From Ianthella basta (lineage: Eukaryota; Porifera; Demospongiae; Verongiida; Ianthellidae), in assembly GCA_964019415.1 (NCBI GenBank), contig OZ025886.1, positions 2,595,584 to 2,659,583 of the forward strand: 64,000 nt of DNA, given 5' to 3'. This document shows, piece after piece, positions 21,801 to 33,706 of this stretch. The notes beneath the pieces were generated by a model. It made no database searches and was not told the origin of the DNA. It saw only the letters and a list, made by a program, of their open reading frames with translations. A program made the translations under genes and the position numbers. The stretch's first letter is position 1. Every line of letters begins with the position of its first letter.

Positions 21801-24800
21801 CTGATGGTATGTTGTGTACAGTGGGAGGACCGCGTCAAACTAAGTGTGCAATTTAATGTACCGGCACTTTGTGTCAACCACTAACAAACCCACCAGGTGG
21901 TATGCTGTGTACCATATCTGTAGTGAAATGTACCATGAAGTGCTTAGTTTCTTACAAGCTGTTCACATAAATGGTATGTTGTGTACTGCATGGTTGGAGT
22001 AAACATCACACTGGAAATATGTGTGCTCACAGTGGCAACCAATTGACACTGATTATGGGTGTAATCATCACTCCCTATTTTAACAGTGTACCAAGAAACT
22101 TTCCCATGCACATGCCAGCATTACATCAAAGTTGCACCTTCTCACGGATTGTGTTGTACCGTGGATGAGGTGGCACTGGGCATTGGGGCTCCACGGTGAG
22201 CAAGGGGCAGAGTCAGTACACAATATTCTCAACACTTTATAGAGAGAACATACTGTGCAATGTGTAATCCACTGGAACGCATGAAGTTGATGCTTAATGA
22301 ACACATAATGCAAACTTTGCCATTGACAGCTCAACTGCATGCAGCCACCAATATAGAAAAGGAAGGAATGACGGAACACTCTCTTAGCAGATACATAACA
22401 TACTGAACTTATATATAATTATCTGCAGATTATGTAATACACCTAGACTTATTTAAAGCTTATGCTTAGACTAATAGTTACTGGGAAAAAGTATGCAATA
22501 AATCTATGTTATGCGTAACTTTGTAGTATAAGTGACAGTATAAGTAGTATAAGAGTCACACAGCATACAGGTGATCACTACTCATATATAAGTGTAATTA
22601 TTTGACTATCCTGAGGCTGTGATTACAGCTCTGAGCTGCTGATTGATGCCCTGTGTCCTGTGAGATCTTAATGCTAACAATTGTCTATATAGCAACCATG
22701 CAGCTAGCTAGCTTACACTATACTGTATAGTCAAAGCATTGCAGATCCAATTTAGCAAATGTAAAGCAAAACCTGCAATACAGAGACATTCGTCACACTA
22801 GCTGGGGTCGTGGGGAAGTGCATTAACTATATATGTAGTCACCTAGCTAGCTACCCTATACACATGCTGTGTTATGTGACTATTTCATTTTCGCTCAAAA
22901 CATGAAGTAAGAAAATGGCTCAAGAATAAGCTCTCATTTGCTATGTTGTAGGGTGGTTGGACTATCATGACATGCATCGCATGTCGGTAGGAAAACCTGG
23001 AGAAACGCACAACGAGCTGTTTAATACGAGCAAATGTTTGCCAAAATATCGCTAACATAACAGCATAAACAACGCTTTTATCCTTTACAGCACATTATCC
23101 ACTGTTCTGCTCACCTTGATACGGAGTTTCCTATGGATTGTCCTGGCTTTCACAGAGAAAAAGGTTAAAATATATTCGCTCCACGATACGAGGTGAAAAC
23201 TCGCATACTATTGACAGGTTTCCAAACCAAAACTAAGCTGCCGCCATTTACACATACGAAACAGCCGTGCCACCCGAAGGGCGGGCATTCAGCTAGTTAT
23301 TGCAATTGTCATACAACATGAATGGTCAAGACAAATTATATTGTTAAAGGATGTAATACATTATTACAATAGTCAAGGACAGTGGTCAAGCACAATGTCA
23401 AAGTATGATTAAAACATTCCTAGTAGCTAGACCACTTTCTCCTCTCCTTTGTACTGTGCCATTGTATAGGTGGATCAATGGCTGCCTGGTTGAACAGCTT
23501 GCCCTGACCACTAATGTCATTAAGTCCAAATTACATCAGTGATTAGAAAGTATACACAGACCTGGTATGGGTGTTGTTTGAGAAGGGAACTATATAAGTG
23601 GCAGAAACCTTCAATGATATTAATTTCAGCTCAGGGTGTAGGTGGAAGGTTCCAGATACATTATATTAGATGCTTGAAAATCATTGCAGCCAGGATCCAG
23701 AGTGGCTATAAATATCAGATACATAAAGCTAGCCGTGTCTGTCTATCTGTGTGTCTGCTATGCGTGCACGCATTTCTTGCTCCATCGGCTGCAAACTCGC
23801 TGTGGTTGATAAAAGTGCCGGGGTCAGGTTTTAGCGGGGTTGACGTTGCCCGTCTTGTAGTTTGCAGAGAGTTAATTAATGTTATCCTGCTATTTCCACA
23901 CAATCATCAGCTAGAGCATAATAAGGTGGCTTGATTCAGAAGAAATATAACCAATAAATACATGCACTATCTGCTGCATCTATCTAGCTATAGTTATATT
24001 TGTTTTGTATGCAGCTGATAAAAGCCTATATGGCCAAAGCATACGTCCTGCAATCAGTTTTGATTTCTGCTATGCCATTGCTCACAATCTATTTGCCTTT
24101 AGTGAACAATGTAGCAATGAGCCTCTGCAACATTATTGTCTTATCTAGTAGCATTCCTTACATTAAGCCATTTGTAGCTGTCTCTTGTATATATAGTATA
24201 CAAAGTACGCAATGCAACAGGAAACAAGACTTAATATATTATACCATTGTACACTTTGTACAACAAACAACTGCAGTGTTGTCATTTTGACATCTACTAA
24301 CGTCTTACATAGGGTGGAAACAGGTTAGAACATACACAGTTCTGACTTAATAGTGGTTAGAATTTATCTGTTTGAATGTCTTGAATTGTCTTTGATGTTG
24401 GAATTAATGCATGCATGATATTAATTGAATTTAACATACATACAATGTCATACATATGTACAATCATCATGCATACATGACAGAAGAATGAGCACTATAA
24501 TATTATAATTATACTTTGATGGCGCAATTGTATGTGTGCACCGATGTGCAAAAGAATGTCATTTGTAAATAGATTAAATCAAAATCATTTTGGTGTCTGA
24601 GTTAAATTGAAGTCAATTATGTTCTTCCCAAGCTATAGAGATCAGGTATATTTTATCATCACATACTGTACTATGTCTCAATACAACGTTCAAATTTCAA
24701 TTTCAATTCGTGTACCATTGATGGCAATTCACAATGAATCTCCATTCCATTTCAGGTAGACATCAATGGACATATCACCTTCTCAGATATACCTATAATT

Positions 24801-27800
24801 GGCTCAGAATATAGACCAAGGCCATTGGAGTCCATAAGGTTACCAAGAGTTACTCCTCTGTGGATTGACCTTTATGCTCCAGCAAATGGTAGTGTCTACT
24901 ATCGCATTCTTGACAGCACAAGGGATGATGACCAAACCACTTTGGCATCCATTAGCCAGCAATCTTCAGCTGCTGAGACAATCTCAAACATCAGCTTTGA
25001 TGTGAAGTGGGCACTGCTGGTCACATGGGATCATGTTGCTTATACCAGCAATTATGCTGCAGTAAGTCATTGAATTGCATTTCTGCATAATTTCTTTTGT
25101 GCCTTCTGAATTGCATGTGAGGTTACCCATAATCATAGTTTGGTTTTATACCAGTTCTTAAGGTGAAAACAAAGTTGTTCTTATCTTTTTGATACAATAT
25201 TTCCAGTCTTATGGCAGCAATATATGCCTCTAGCTTTTTCCAAGGCCAACCATGCTTCAATGCAACTAACCACTCCTTGTAATATTCAGTGTATTGTGGC
25301 ACTGTCACATGTAAAGTAGTAGCTATATTGTTTTTCACTGTAAATGTACAGTAGTGTGAAGTTTAATGAAACCCCTTGGAAGAAATGTAGGCGAGGAATG
25401 GTGAAATTGGCACTATGCAGCCAGTGCCAAAACTAGGTTAATGTCCTGTCATGCCGAAAAAGTTCCCCCGCCGTATTCGTTCCCCCGGGACTAAAACGGC
25501 AATGGCGCGCTTGCTGTATCAGTTCCGCCTTGCCGAAACCCCCCCCCCGTTCCCGCCATTAAAAATTTTCACAATGCCCTCAATACAGAAATGAAAGCAA
25601 AGCGGATGGATCCTTTCCCTACAACAAAGAGGCTGAAGTTCAAGAAGAATAGAGTGATAGGGAGGGAGTTAGAAAGTGTGTATTGTGTTTGCAGGGGAAT
25701 CTGGGTGGTTGGAGAAGATGACATGTATCAGTGTACTGCATGCTTGGAGTGGTACCACGAAAGTTGCATGGTGTCATTTAATCTTACTAACACTATTAAC
25801 CATGCCTGGTTTTGTGGTTCATGTTCCTGACAAACATTTATATTGATTTCTTTGACTTCTTTGTTTCATTTCCATTGTTTATATTTCTTCTCAGTATGGT
25901 CTTACTGTACTTTTTCCAGCAGCAATTGAGGGGGGAGCATTTGAAGTTGGTTCTTGTGTTTGAATGTGGGGGGAACCAAAATGGTCAGGGAGAACCAAAA
26001 CGGGGGGGGGGCAAATTCAGCATGACAGTCCTACATGCAGTCAATACACTACTAGCCACACCCGTAGCCAAGCAACAGGTGCATACGTGTATGTATTCTG
26101 GTAGCTATCTACAACTGTACCTTGCTGCATCACCTAGCCGGGTTCTGAAGGAAGTAAAGCCTTTACCCATGTATACGAATATACAATGAGTTGGCGGAAG
26201 GCCTGGGTATGCTGCAATAATAAATTAAGGGTTGTGAATGCCATTCAACAACCCAATGAAATAGTGTCCATGGAAACATTCAAATACCATTGTACAACAC
26301 TTTTGAATTTTGAAATGATGCCTTAACCAATCATAGTAGACGTATCGAAATTTAAAATGGTTGCCAAGCAACCAAGATTTCCGACTAAAGAAATTTGATG
26401 TTATGAATAATCTTCATTGCAATATCCATGGATATCCCATGTTAGTGTGCTTTGGAAATGTGGTATAATACCACATGCCACATAGCATTTCTTGGCCTGA
26501 TCACAATGAAAAACGGTGGAGAAAAACCTTCAGAACCCGTCAGGGAGACCAAGACCTGGAACAACCCAAGGCATGTAGTAAAGTAACTAACACACCAGGG
26601 GAGCAGTACACTGCCGCAATACTGCACAAATTGAAGAATGTTAACCTGTGAAAAGAAATACTGAAAAGCAAGAAAGACACGTGATGCAACACACGAGACA
26701 CTGAGACACTATATACTAGCAAAACCGCATGTTAGAGGATGACAATATAACACTGAACCCAGTAGATAGTACAATAGCCTGTAATAATAGCTAGCTATAG
26801 CTATTGGGATTTAGTGCATTAGAGTAGAATCGACACTTGTGTATGTGGATGTGCTAGGAACCGGATGTTATATGCAACAGCTTAGTGAGTTCAAATTCTA
26901 ATTATTTGAATGTGCTGGATTTGTGCCATCTTGGCAGTAATTAGTCCCCACTTCCCTAATGTGCAATGTCACTGCTCCATTGCCCACATGCACTCGTGAC
27001 TTGTCGTGACTTGTTATTCCAGACATTAGCTCTTCTTAACCTTTGGTTATGCATCATACAACTTATGCCCTATCGCTGGGTTTCAGCAACCCCAGCCAAC
27101 CAACCAGCTGCAGAATTTGCCCTTCTTTGCCTAATAGGCTAGTTCGAAACAATGGAATGGCTAGCCTTGCAGGTGTGCCACTAATTGCTGTCACTTAGAA
27201 CCTCTAAGTGGTAGCAATTTGCTTGCAACTTACAACAAGTCAGTATACAAAACAATGGATTCCACTAATGAGGAGACTGCTTGCATGCTGCAGCCACTTA
27301 TCAGCCTGGTTCAGAGTTCCTATTCTATTTGTACTTAAGTAGACAAGTTGGTTGAAACTATGTCAAGTCTAATGGAAGTCAGGACTTGGAAGAAATGTAT
27401 CTAGGTGAGGAAATTAGCACCAGGTGGTATCAAGCCTGGGACAAGTAGGACAAAAATTAATCATTATCGTACACTGAAGATGGTACACATTTTATTGGAT
27501 GTGGAGGTAAGGTGAAGTTGTTCACACATAATTTGCTGTGCATTTTAGTAATCACCATGCAGTGTATATAGCTTTGCCTACTTTTTCACCTGCAGTATGC
27601 TACATTTCAGTTGGTGGTAGCAACAGATGGAGTACACTCTGTGATCATGTTTCTGTACGACGAGGATTTGATGACTCTGAATGGGGCTGCAATTGGTTTT
27701 GCTTCTGGGAACACATCATTCTACCAGATGCCTTTGAACCAGATACTAACTGTACAAAATAGGAGCAATGTTGGCCAGAGTGGACTGTGGATATTCAGGA

Positions 27801-30800
27801 CAGATGGAGGTAATATATAGGTGGCATACATGAACAGGCTGCAAGTTGTTTGCTTTTAGTGCTCTACATTTGCATAGGAGGCAGGTATTTAAGCTACTGT
27901 AACAATGTACTTCCGATGATATGGAACCCTTTAATTGGTGTTGTGCTCATGAACATAAGTACACATTTTAAACCTAGCATATATATATTATGGTAATTTA
28001 GAAGCAGTTTGAAGAATTAATGCTTTGATTGTATGCTATTTGTTACCTCTTCATACACTCAAACAGGTGACTCATTCACAAATGTGACAGGCGAAATACA
28101 ACTTGACTGCTACCAGTATTCAAGACCTACCTGTTCACCACAGTGGTACAAAGACGGCATCATGTTGAGGGATACAACCCGCATCACTGGTACATCCACA
28201 AGTCGCCTTTCGATAACTAATGTCATTGGTTCAGATTTTGGAGTGTACCAGTGTTATGTAGGAGATTTCTACAGCAGAGCAAGTGCATTAGCAGGTGTGT
28301 TTCACATACGTGTGTATATTATATGCAAAAGTAAGTCAGTTAATGCTGACCAAAAGGTGTCTCTGAAATTTAGATCATGAGACCCAAGGGCACAAAATGC
28401 CAAATGAGTTGTCAAAATCTACAGGATACAAATTAGTCAAAGGCACGGATTTGTCAGCAGTTAAGTATTATAGATCCAAAATGATTGGATAGTGAATCAG
28501 TTTGTCCGCTCATCCTCAATTCATCCTATACGTATCTTCCAGAAGTAGTTACTCACGGAAATGGTTATTGAGTCTTCAAGAAACATCTCAGCATCATGCA
28601 ATGGTTTGGTCATCCCTCAAGAGAAGGTGCATGCACACATCAGCAACAAATGCAGTGTGTCAGCTACTCACTAATGGCCAAGTTAGTTGTGCCATATCCC
28701 TGCATGGTGTTGTAACATTGGCAAGTCCATGCAACTAGCTCCTTTCTCTAGGAAGGTTAAATTGTACCCTGTTGGTTGCTCTGTCCTGCTATGCAATGAA
28801 ACCAGTATGTGTGTGCACATCACAGCCACAGCTGAGTAATTATGCAAGTATAAATGTGCCATTATTTTATAACTGTATATTCATATAATGAATGATATCA
28901 AGATTTAGATACAAAGCCATGAAGTGACTGCAGATGCATCTACGGATGTAGATACATACTTTGCAACCTGCACAGCGAAACATCTGCATTGGCATCTATA
29001 GGATTAAACACCCCCCTAACATGTACAGCTGCAGTATGATGTAATGTATGTGATCATAGGTATTATTACTTATTTACAATATATATAGCTACCACCTCAC
29101 ATTAGCAGCTGTCCATCAAGCAGGCCAGAACTGCAGCTGACTGTGTGTGTAGCTATATACATAACTATGTGCTTTGATGCTTTCATGTGCTTGCAGTTTA
29201 ACGTTGCTCTGCATATATACTCAAACAGTATTTTACACACTTTGCAGTTTCACCAATAGAGAATGTCACTACATCACCAAAGTCACTGCTGATAACAGCT
29301 GGTGATTCTCTGTCAATGGAGTGTAGTACTGAGGGAGGCCCAGACAATGTTCTTCATTGGAGCCATTATGGAAGAGTATTGGCTAATCACACCTCTTGGT
29401 TCCTGAACATGACTGCTGTGGCTATTGAGAACCTGGGAAACTATACTTGTGTGGTGACAAATGTAGCAGGGAGTGACTCCTCCACAAGCACAGTTCATGG
29501 TAATGTTCCTACCTGCAAGTGCAAGAGTTAACAGTAATGTTGTGTGCACATTATTTTACTGCTATACATACATACAAAAGTACATGTAGTTGTACCAAGC
29601 TCCACTATTATTGGAAAAATTAAATTTATTGCATACACTACAACTTATATACAGTACTTTGACTTTTAGCCATATATAATTCTGCATACCAGTAAGATTG
29701 AAGTCATTTTGGAGTCACTCAGTGTCGTGTTTGAGAGACAGAACAAAGGATATATCCATGCACAAGCCATTAGTTGATGTGGTATATAACATAATTATAT
29801 TGTTTCATTCTCTGGACAGCTAGCATATAAGCATTCCTAGCCATTGCTGACTTTGCTAGTTACCTGAAAAGACACTACAATCATATATTGTGCATCTCAT
29901 TTCTTTGTCCAAACCCATGCCATGGTCACAGGGTTTGCTGCCCAGGGTCCTGGTGGAGGGCTCTGTACCAGTTTCACCAAGCGTGTACTGAGTAGGGAGG
30001 TGGAAGTATGCCTGCCAACCTTTGCTACCAAGTTTGCATTTGCAAGTTTGTAAGTATATATGAATGTATCTACTTGCATGATTAAAGGTATAGCTTAGGT
30101 GTACATATGTAGACCAAGCCTTGCTGCTATAGAATTTTCCACTGTAGTTGTTAATTCACAATCAGGAACACACACTGAGTATTCTGCATAATTATTTACA
30201 CTGCATATTAGAAGGGAGCAATATTAACCATGCCAGAAATTCTTAATAGAGTAGGGCATCTATAGCTGGTTTGTTTTGGGTTGATATATATAATTATTAT
30301 ATATTATATGAATTTCACATGCTCTCTATGCAGGAGGCATTCAGTGATTGTATATTCACCCAGTGGGCAGTCCCTTAGTTCAGATCCGTCAGTTCATAAA
30401 GACCTTCTGCAGTATCTCTATTCAAGAGCGCAAATGGATGAAAATGCAAATCCACGTCTGCTTGCTGTCTATGAGGACACAAACAAAGTTCCAGTTAGCC
30501 TCACAGTGGATGGCCTGCAGCCCAGCACTGCATACCTCATATTTGTCCAAGTAGAAATGCTACATCAGGTAGGCGCTACCGCACATGTACATGTATATAG
30601 TGTATATTCATTGCTCCTCATTCCCAAGAACACAGTAGCAGGCACATTCTAGATCTGTTACATTAACTGAGGAGATAGTAGACTCTGCTGTATAATTGTA
30701 TATACTAGCAGAGTGGCCCGCCTTCAGCGAGCTACGGCGCCAAACGCCTGTCCCCCGATACCCTCAGCAACCATGTTACTGCTACATACAGCTCAAAATG

Positions 30801-32975
30801 ATGATTATTGGTATAAATTAGAACGTAAGATGACAGCGAATTAAATCGGGGAAAACCGGAAGTCATTGGAAATGACAATAAGAAAACGGCGGTCATCCGC
30901 TAAGGAGAAAGTGGAAATGGAAGGATAACTCTCTGCAAACCGCAAGACGAGCGCAGTCAACCCCGCTATAACCTGACCCCCGGTACCCCTAGTAGCCACG
31001 GCTGGTTTGAGGGCGAACGAGCAAGAAGCGCGTGCGCGCATAGCGAACACACACACACAGACACTTTCGACTTTAGCTATATATTAGATGAATTATTACA
31101 GAAGCAATCATGTACTGAAATGAAAGTGTTAGTAAACTAGATGCATTTAGATTATGTCTGAGCTGGACAGCTAACCTAAGTAGTATCATAAGCACCCAAT
31201 GCAAGCTCCCTCCGTCATCATCTCTCAAGAAGCCAATTTGCCTGTCCATTAATATTGGACATGCCTTGGATCTCTGAAAAATTAAATAATACTGTTTATT
31301 TGAGTTCATGTGTAGTTATTGTTCTCAACAGCATTTTGCCCTGAAGTACAGTAGTGAAATACCACATTTGTATATAAGTATTTTCCAAAATAAATTATAT
31401 TCATGCAATAGCTTGTTCGTAGCTGAGAAACTAGTCAACATTGCATTGCACGTTGTTGCTTCTGTCACAGGGACATTTTGTGAATCTCTCTATATATGTA
31501 CGTATAGGGTGTTGTGGTGACCAGTTACTCCAGTGATGTCATATCAGTGGTGACTACCGCAGAGACAACCGCAGAGACAACCGCAGAGACAACCACAGAG
31601 ACATCCACAGTGTCCCAGACCATGTACATCACAACTGTGTCTGCAATGGGATCTGTCATTGCTTTTCTGGTACTATGTGCTGCACTGCTGACTACAGGAC
31701 TGCTGTGTAGCTATAGGTAGGTGTACTTGCATGTATAGGGGCAAGGCTCACTGTGTATTGTGCCTGTGATACTGTGTGCCATAAGTATATCAAAGCCTTA
31801 TGCAGCACCACCATAGAGAGTGTTGGTAGAGGAGTTAACCTCTGCTACTGGGTATATGAAGGCACAGCATTCCGGCCATTCCTGCCCAGTTCTAGTTAGT
31901 GATGTCCATGAATTTAGCCTGACATTAAAATTTAAAGCTGTTAGTTCATCTTGTCTAGTAGCTGCATGTATGGAATTAACAATGTAGTGTGAGCAATGGA
32001 TAGAATAAGTGAAAAGAAGTGCATAACAATTTGTTATTTGTATATATGATGGAACAAATTATAGATATACATTATGGTGATACAATAGCGGCAGTCCCTT
32101 AGCTGCTCTGCACCCTGCAGCTATAGTCATTCAGCAAGTGGCGTAGGATAATGTGGAGCAGCCTAAGATGTATTTTGAAGAGGTGATTACCATCAGATGT
32201 CGTAATTCATGATCAGGTAGTGTGGAATTCATCATATATTTTGATGGCATAGATCACTGCATTTGCCAACTGTTCTATGTATTCATAACTTCTTTCTTGT
32301 GCAACTGCTTGTTGCCCTGAGGCAGTCAATCTCATAAGTCATTCACAAGCTGTTCCACTGCATGGAGATGGCTGCAAAAGTAATGCACTATAGATAATCA
32401 TCCATCTATGAAGGCACCAGAGCATGGCTTTAATTGAATAGAGATTATTCATTCATTAGCAAATGTCTGATGAGCCGACAGCCAAAGCACACATGACAAG
32501 TTATTTTGAGCCCACATGCACTGTTACCAAGGCACTGGATATTATGCACCTGATTGTACATGTACGCTCAGGAGTTTGCTAGAGTGTCATGCAGTGCACT
32601 GTATATGTATACATATATCTGCATAAATGGCACAGCAATGCATACACAGCTGTATAGCTAGCAATTTCACTGGCTCACTTGTATACTGAATTAATAGTGC
32701 TAATTAAATGTCTTTGCAGAATGTACTTCCTTCAGAAACGTGTGGCTAAAGCAGATCAGCCTTCCTCCATCTATGAAGCTGTCCATGGTGAGAGGCATAC
32801 TGCCCCTGTGAATGCCGAGTCAGGATGTGTGGTGCAGGGTAATCCAGCTTATTGCTCTGTCGCCTACATGGACCACTCTGCCCGCCTGGGCACCATTACT
32901 GAGCGTGGGGCAACAGCTGCCATGCAGTTGCAAGTGGATGGAAGAGAGGAAGAAATCGAGAAAATTTATATATGA
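18882..32975 (+). CDS. NIDO-Ig-Ig-FN3-like transmembrane receptor A, 9 exons
   Basis: Exons: 18882-19100, 24756-25061, 27596-27809, 28067-28294, 29248-29499, 29932-30049, 30334-30568, 31508-31716, 32720-32975; phases match and give 678 aa. Order: signal peptide (RLRLIQFCLCSVLLSS), NIDO domain (about 28-246; VDINGHITFSD, LLVTWDHVAY, QLVVATDG), Ig domain 1 (about 247-322; LDCYQ, WYKDG, DFGVYQC), Ig domain 2 (about 323-406; SMECST, LGNYTC), an FN3-like region (about 407-524; LTVDGLQPSTAYLIF), Thr/Glu-rich stalk, membrane helix (about 568-591) and an 84-residue tail. The tail has SIYEAV (ITIM-like), NPAY (PTB/endocytic type) and VAYMDH. A 4-bp ATAT insertion close to the end creates a stop after EKIYI, removing the YDDV motif kept in receptor B. 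Type I surface receptor or adhesion protein; ligand unknown. Intron 1 hosts a 4-kb foldback element. Confidence 0.88.
19881..21101. mobile_element. DNA transposon remnant, hAT-like ends, nested
   Basis: Begins CAGGGCCGTAGCACC and ends with its complement (ggtgctacggccctg), each followed by a ccggtc-ggccat inner match. ATTGA flanks both sides (19876-19880 and 21102-21106). Ends starting CAGGG are typical of hAT elements, although an 8-bp target duplication is not intact. A C-homopolymer lies at 19956-19973. No transposase was recognised. Confidence 0.6.
20588..20753. mobile_element. MITE nested in the hAT-like element
   Basis: A 166-bp element with inverted repeats of about 55 bp: gtacagtggatttatgcaac at the left and gttgcataaatccgctgtac at the right, extending inward through acagttcccata. 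No coding capacity. Confidence 0.75.
23714..23910 (+). repeat. Dispersed repeat, partner of 30711-31084
   Basis: The segment running through ctatgcgtgcacgcatttcttgctc, gtcaggtt-tagcggggttgac and gtcttg-ggtttgcagagagtta matches the reverse complement of about 30905-31070. It lies only in receptor A intron 1; unit B has other DNA here. Confidence 0.6.
24011..24052 (+). ncRNA. Hammerhead-ribozyme-like motif, degenerate (Penelope-like tail)
   Basis: GCAG arm, CTGATAA core, short AAGCC/GGCC stem, a degenerate GAAAC position, then GTC and the CTGC closing arm. It aligns with 37755-37800 (3' end of the Penelope-like element) and sits at the same site as 44331-44370 in unit B. It is therefore the tail of an old element inserted before the duplication. 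The altered core suggests it is inactive. Confidence 0.45.
25447..26027 (+). mobile_element. Small DNA transposon remnant encoding a PHD finger
   Basis: Inverted ends TGTCATGC / GCATGACA are flanked by a 4-bp GTCC repeat (25443-25446 and 26028-26031), with GTTCCCCC-type subterminal repeats inside. A 79-codon frame at 25591-25830 encodes a PHD zinc finger (YCVCRG, CTACLEWYHESC, WFCGSCS), the kind found at the C-terminus of some animal transposases. It is probably the 3' end of a deleted autonomous element. It lies in receptor A intron 2 and is absent from the shorter unit-B intron. Confidence 0.65.
30711..31084 (-). repeat. Insertion of a dispersed repeat in receptor A intron 7
   Basis: A GC-richer block starting near ctagcagagtggcccgcc and ending near gactttagctatata interrupts sequence that is continuous in unit B (about 53941-54010). 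Its right half is the reverse complement of 23714-23870. It carries an acacacacacaca run near 31050. Probably a SINE-like insertion made after the tandem duplication. Confidence 0.6.
31556..31603 (+). repeat. 12-bp coding minisatellite in receptor A stalk
   Basis: Four tandem 12-bp units (ACCGCAGAGACA, the last one varied) encode Thr-Ala-Glu-Thr repeats of the extracellular stalk. Receptor B has a single unit here (near 54717-54728), so the stalk differs by 12 residues between the copies. Confidence 0.9.
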
Positions 32976-33706
32976 AGATGTGAAAGTAGGACAGTAATGC
33001 ATAGCCTGTAGGTCTTTGTCATATTGTTAGTGCATGTGTGATGTACTGTCACGAGACTATATCAGACAGCACATCATGTGTTTAGAGCTGTCTACATAGG
33101 GATGGTTGTAGTTGTAATACAGTGTTTTGCAAAATGCATATGGTTGTAGTGAATGTTATTTGACTCGATCTCAGTTCTCCTCTGAACATTGACCTCGTGT
33201 GGACTTGATGCCATAAGCAGCCCAAGGACCTAAGCCATGTACAGGAATTATGGCATTGTGTATTGTGCCAAAATGTGAGGCCAAAGCTCAGAGGCAGGCT
33301 ATGAGCCATTTACTAACTACTGTATACAGCAAAGCCTTAAGGCTGAGTAATTATTTTCTGCATGGCGGAAGTCCAAGTCCAATTGCAAAGTGTATAGGAT
33401 TGACTGATCAAAGTATATATATATAATAGATATATAGATGCATGCATGGTCATGTGAGCTTAAGCTTGCATTGATTGCAATTGCACTATATAAAGCAGAG
33501 AAGGGTGGTTGGTATATGCCAAATTGGGTCAATCGAGGCCCATGCAAGGTCACTGACTGCATAAGCTGCAAATTAAGTGCTAAGGACGATATCTGTGAGT
33601 ATGAGTGCATGACCAATATAAGTGATTGTCTTGCACTGGCCTTAATTGACCTGACTAAAGGCCATATTGAAGCTAAAATAAAGGGTATGGTAAGGAAATA
33701 ATACAA
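32976..33706. other. Receptor A 3' flank, converging on the CPLANE1 fragment
   Basis: Probably receptor 3' UTR followed by a short intergenic region, co-linear with 55969-56834. After the shifted stop, sequence matching the receptor B C-terminal codons (gatgtgaaagtaggacag) continues as UTR. An 87-codon frame at 33438-33701 is interrupted in unit B, so I call no gene. Confidence 0.5.

Larger units (their letters stand above)
19395..23415. mobile_element. Foldback-type element with ~450-bp inverted repeats in receptor A intron 1
   Basis: The DNA at about 19395-19862 is the reverse complement of about 22795-23285 (for example acactagctggggtcgtggg on one arm, and gcgatattttggcaaaca opposite tgtttgccaaaatatcgc). 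An 11-bp direct repeat, attcctagtag, flanks the insertion at 19384-19394 and 23416-23426. The matching unit-B site (about 42760-42785) lacks the element. No transposase was recognised inside. About 130 bp between the right arm and the right target copy is unexplained. The interior holds two smaller elements. Confidence 0.75.

Noticed and set aside
24000-24290. 96-codon plus-strand frame with hydrophobic segments
   Set aside because: Overlaps the degenerate Penelope-like tail and is broken in unit B; not a gene.
33438-33701. 87-codon Cys-containing frame downstream of receptor A
   Set aside because: The partner sequence in unit B (about 56590-56825) has an in-frame TAG and indels, so it is not conserved as protein.
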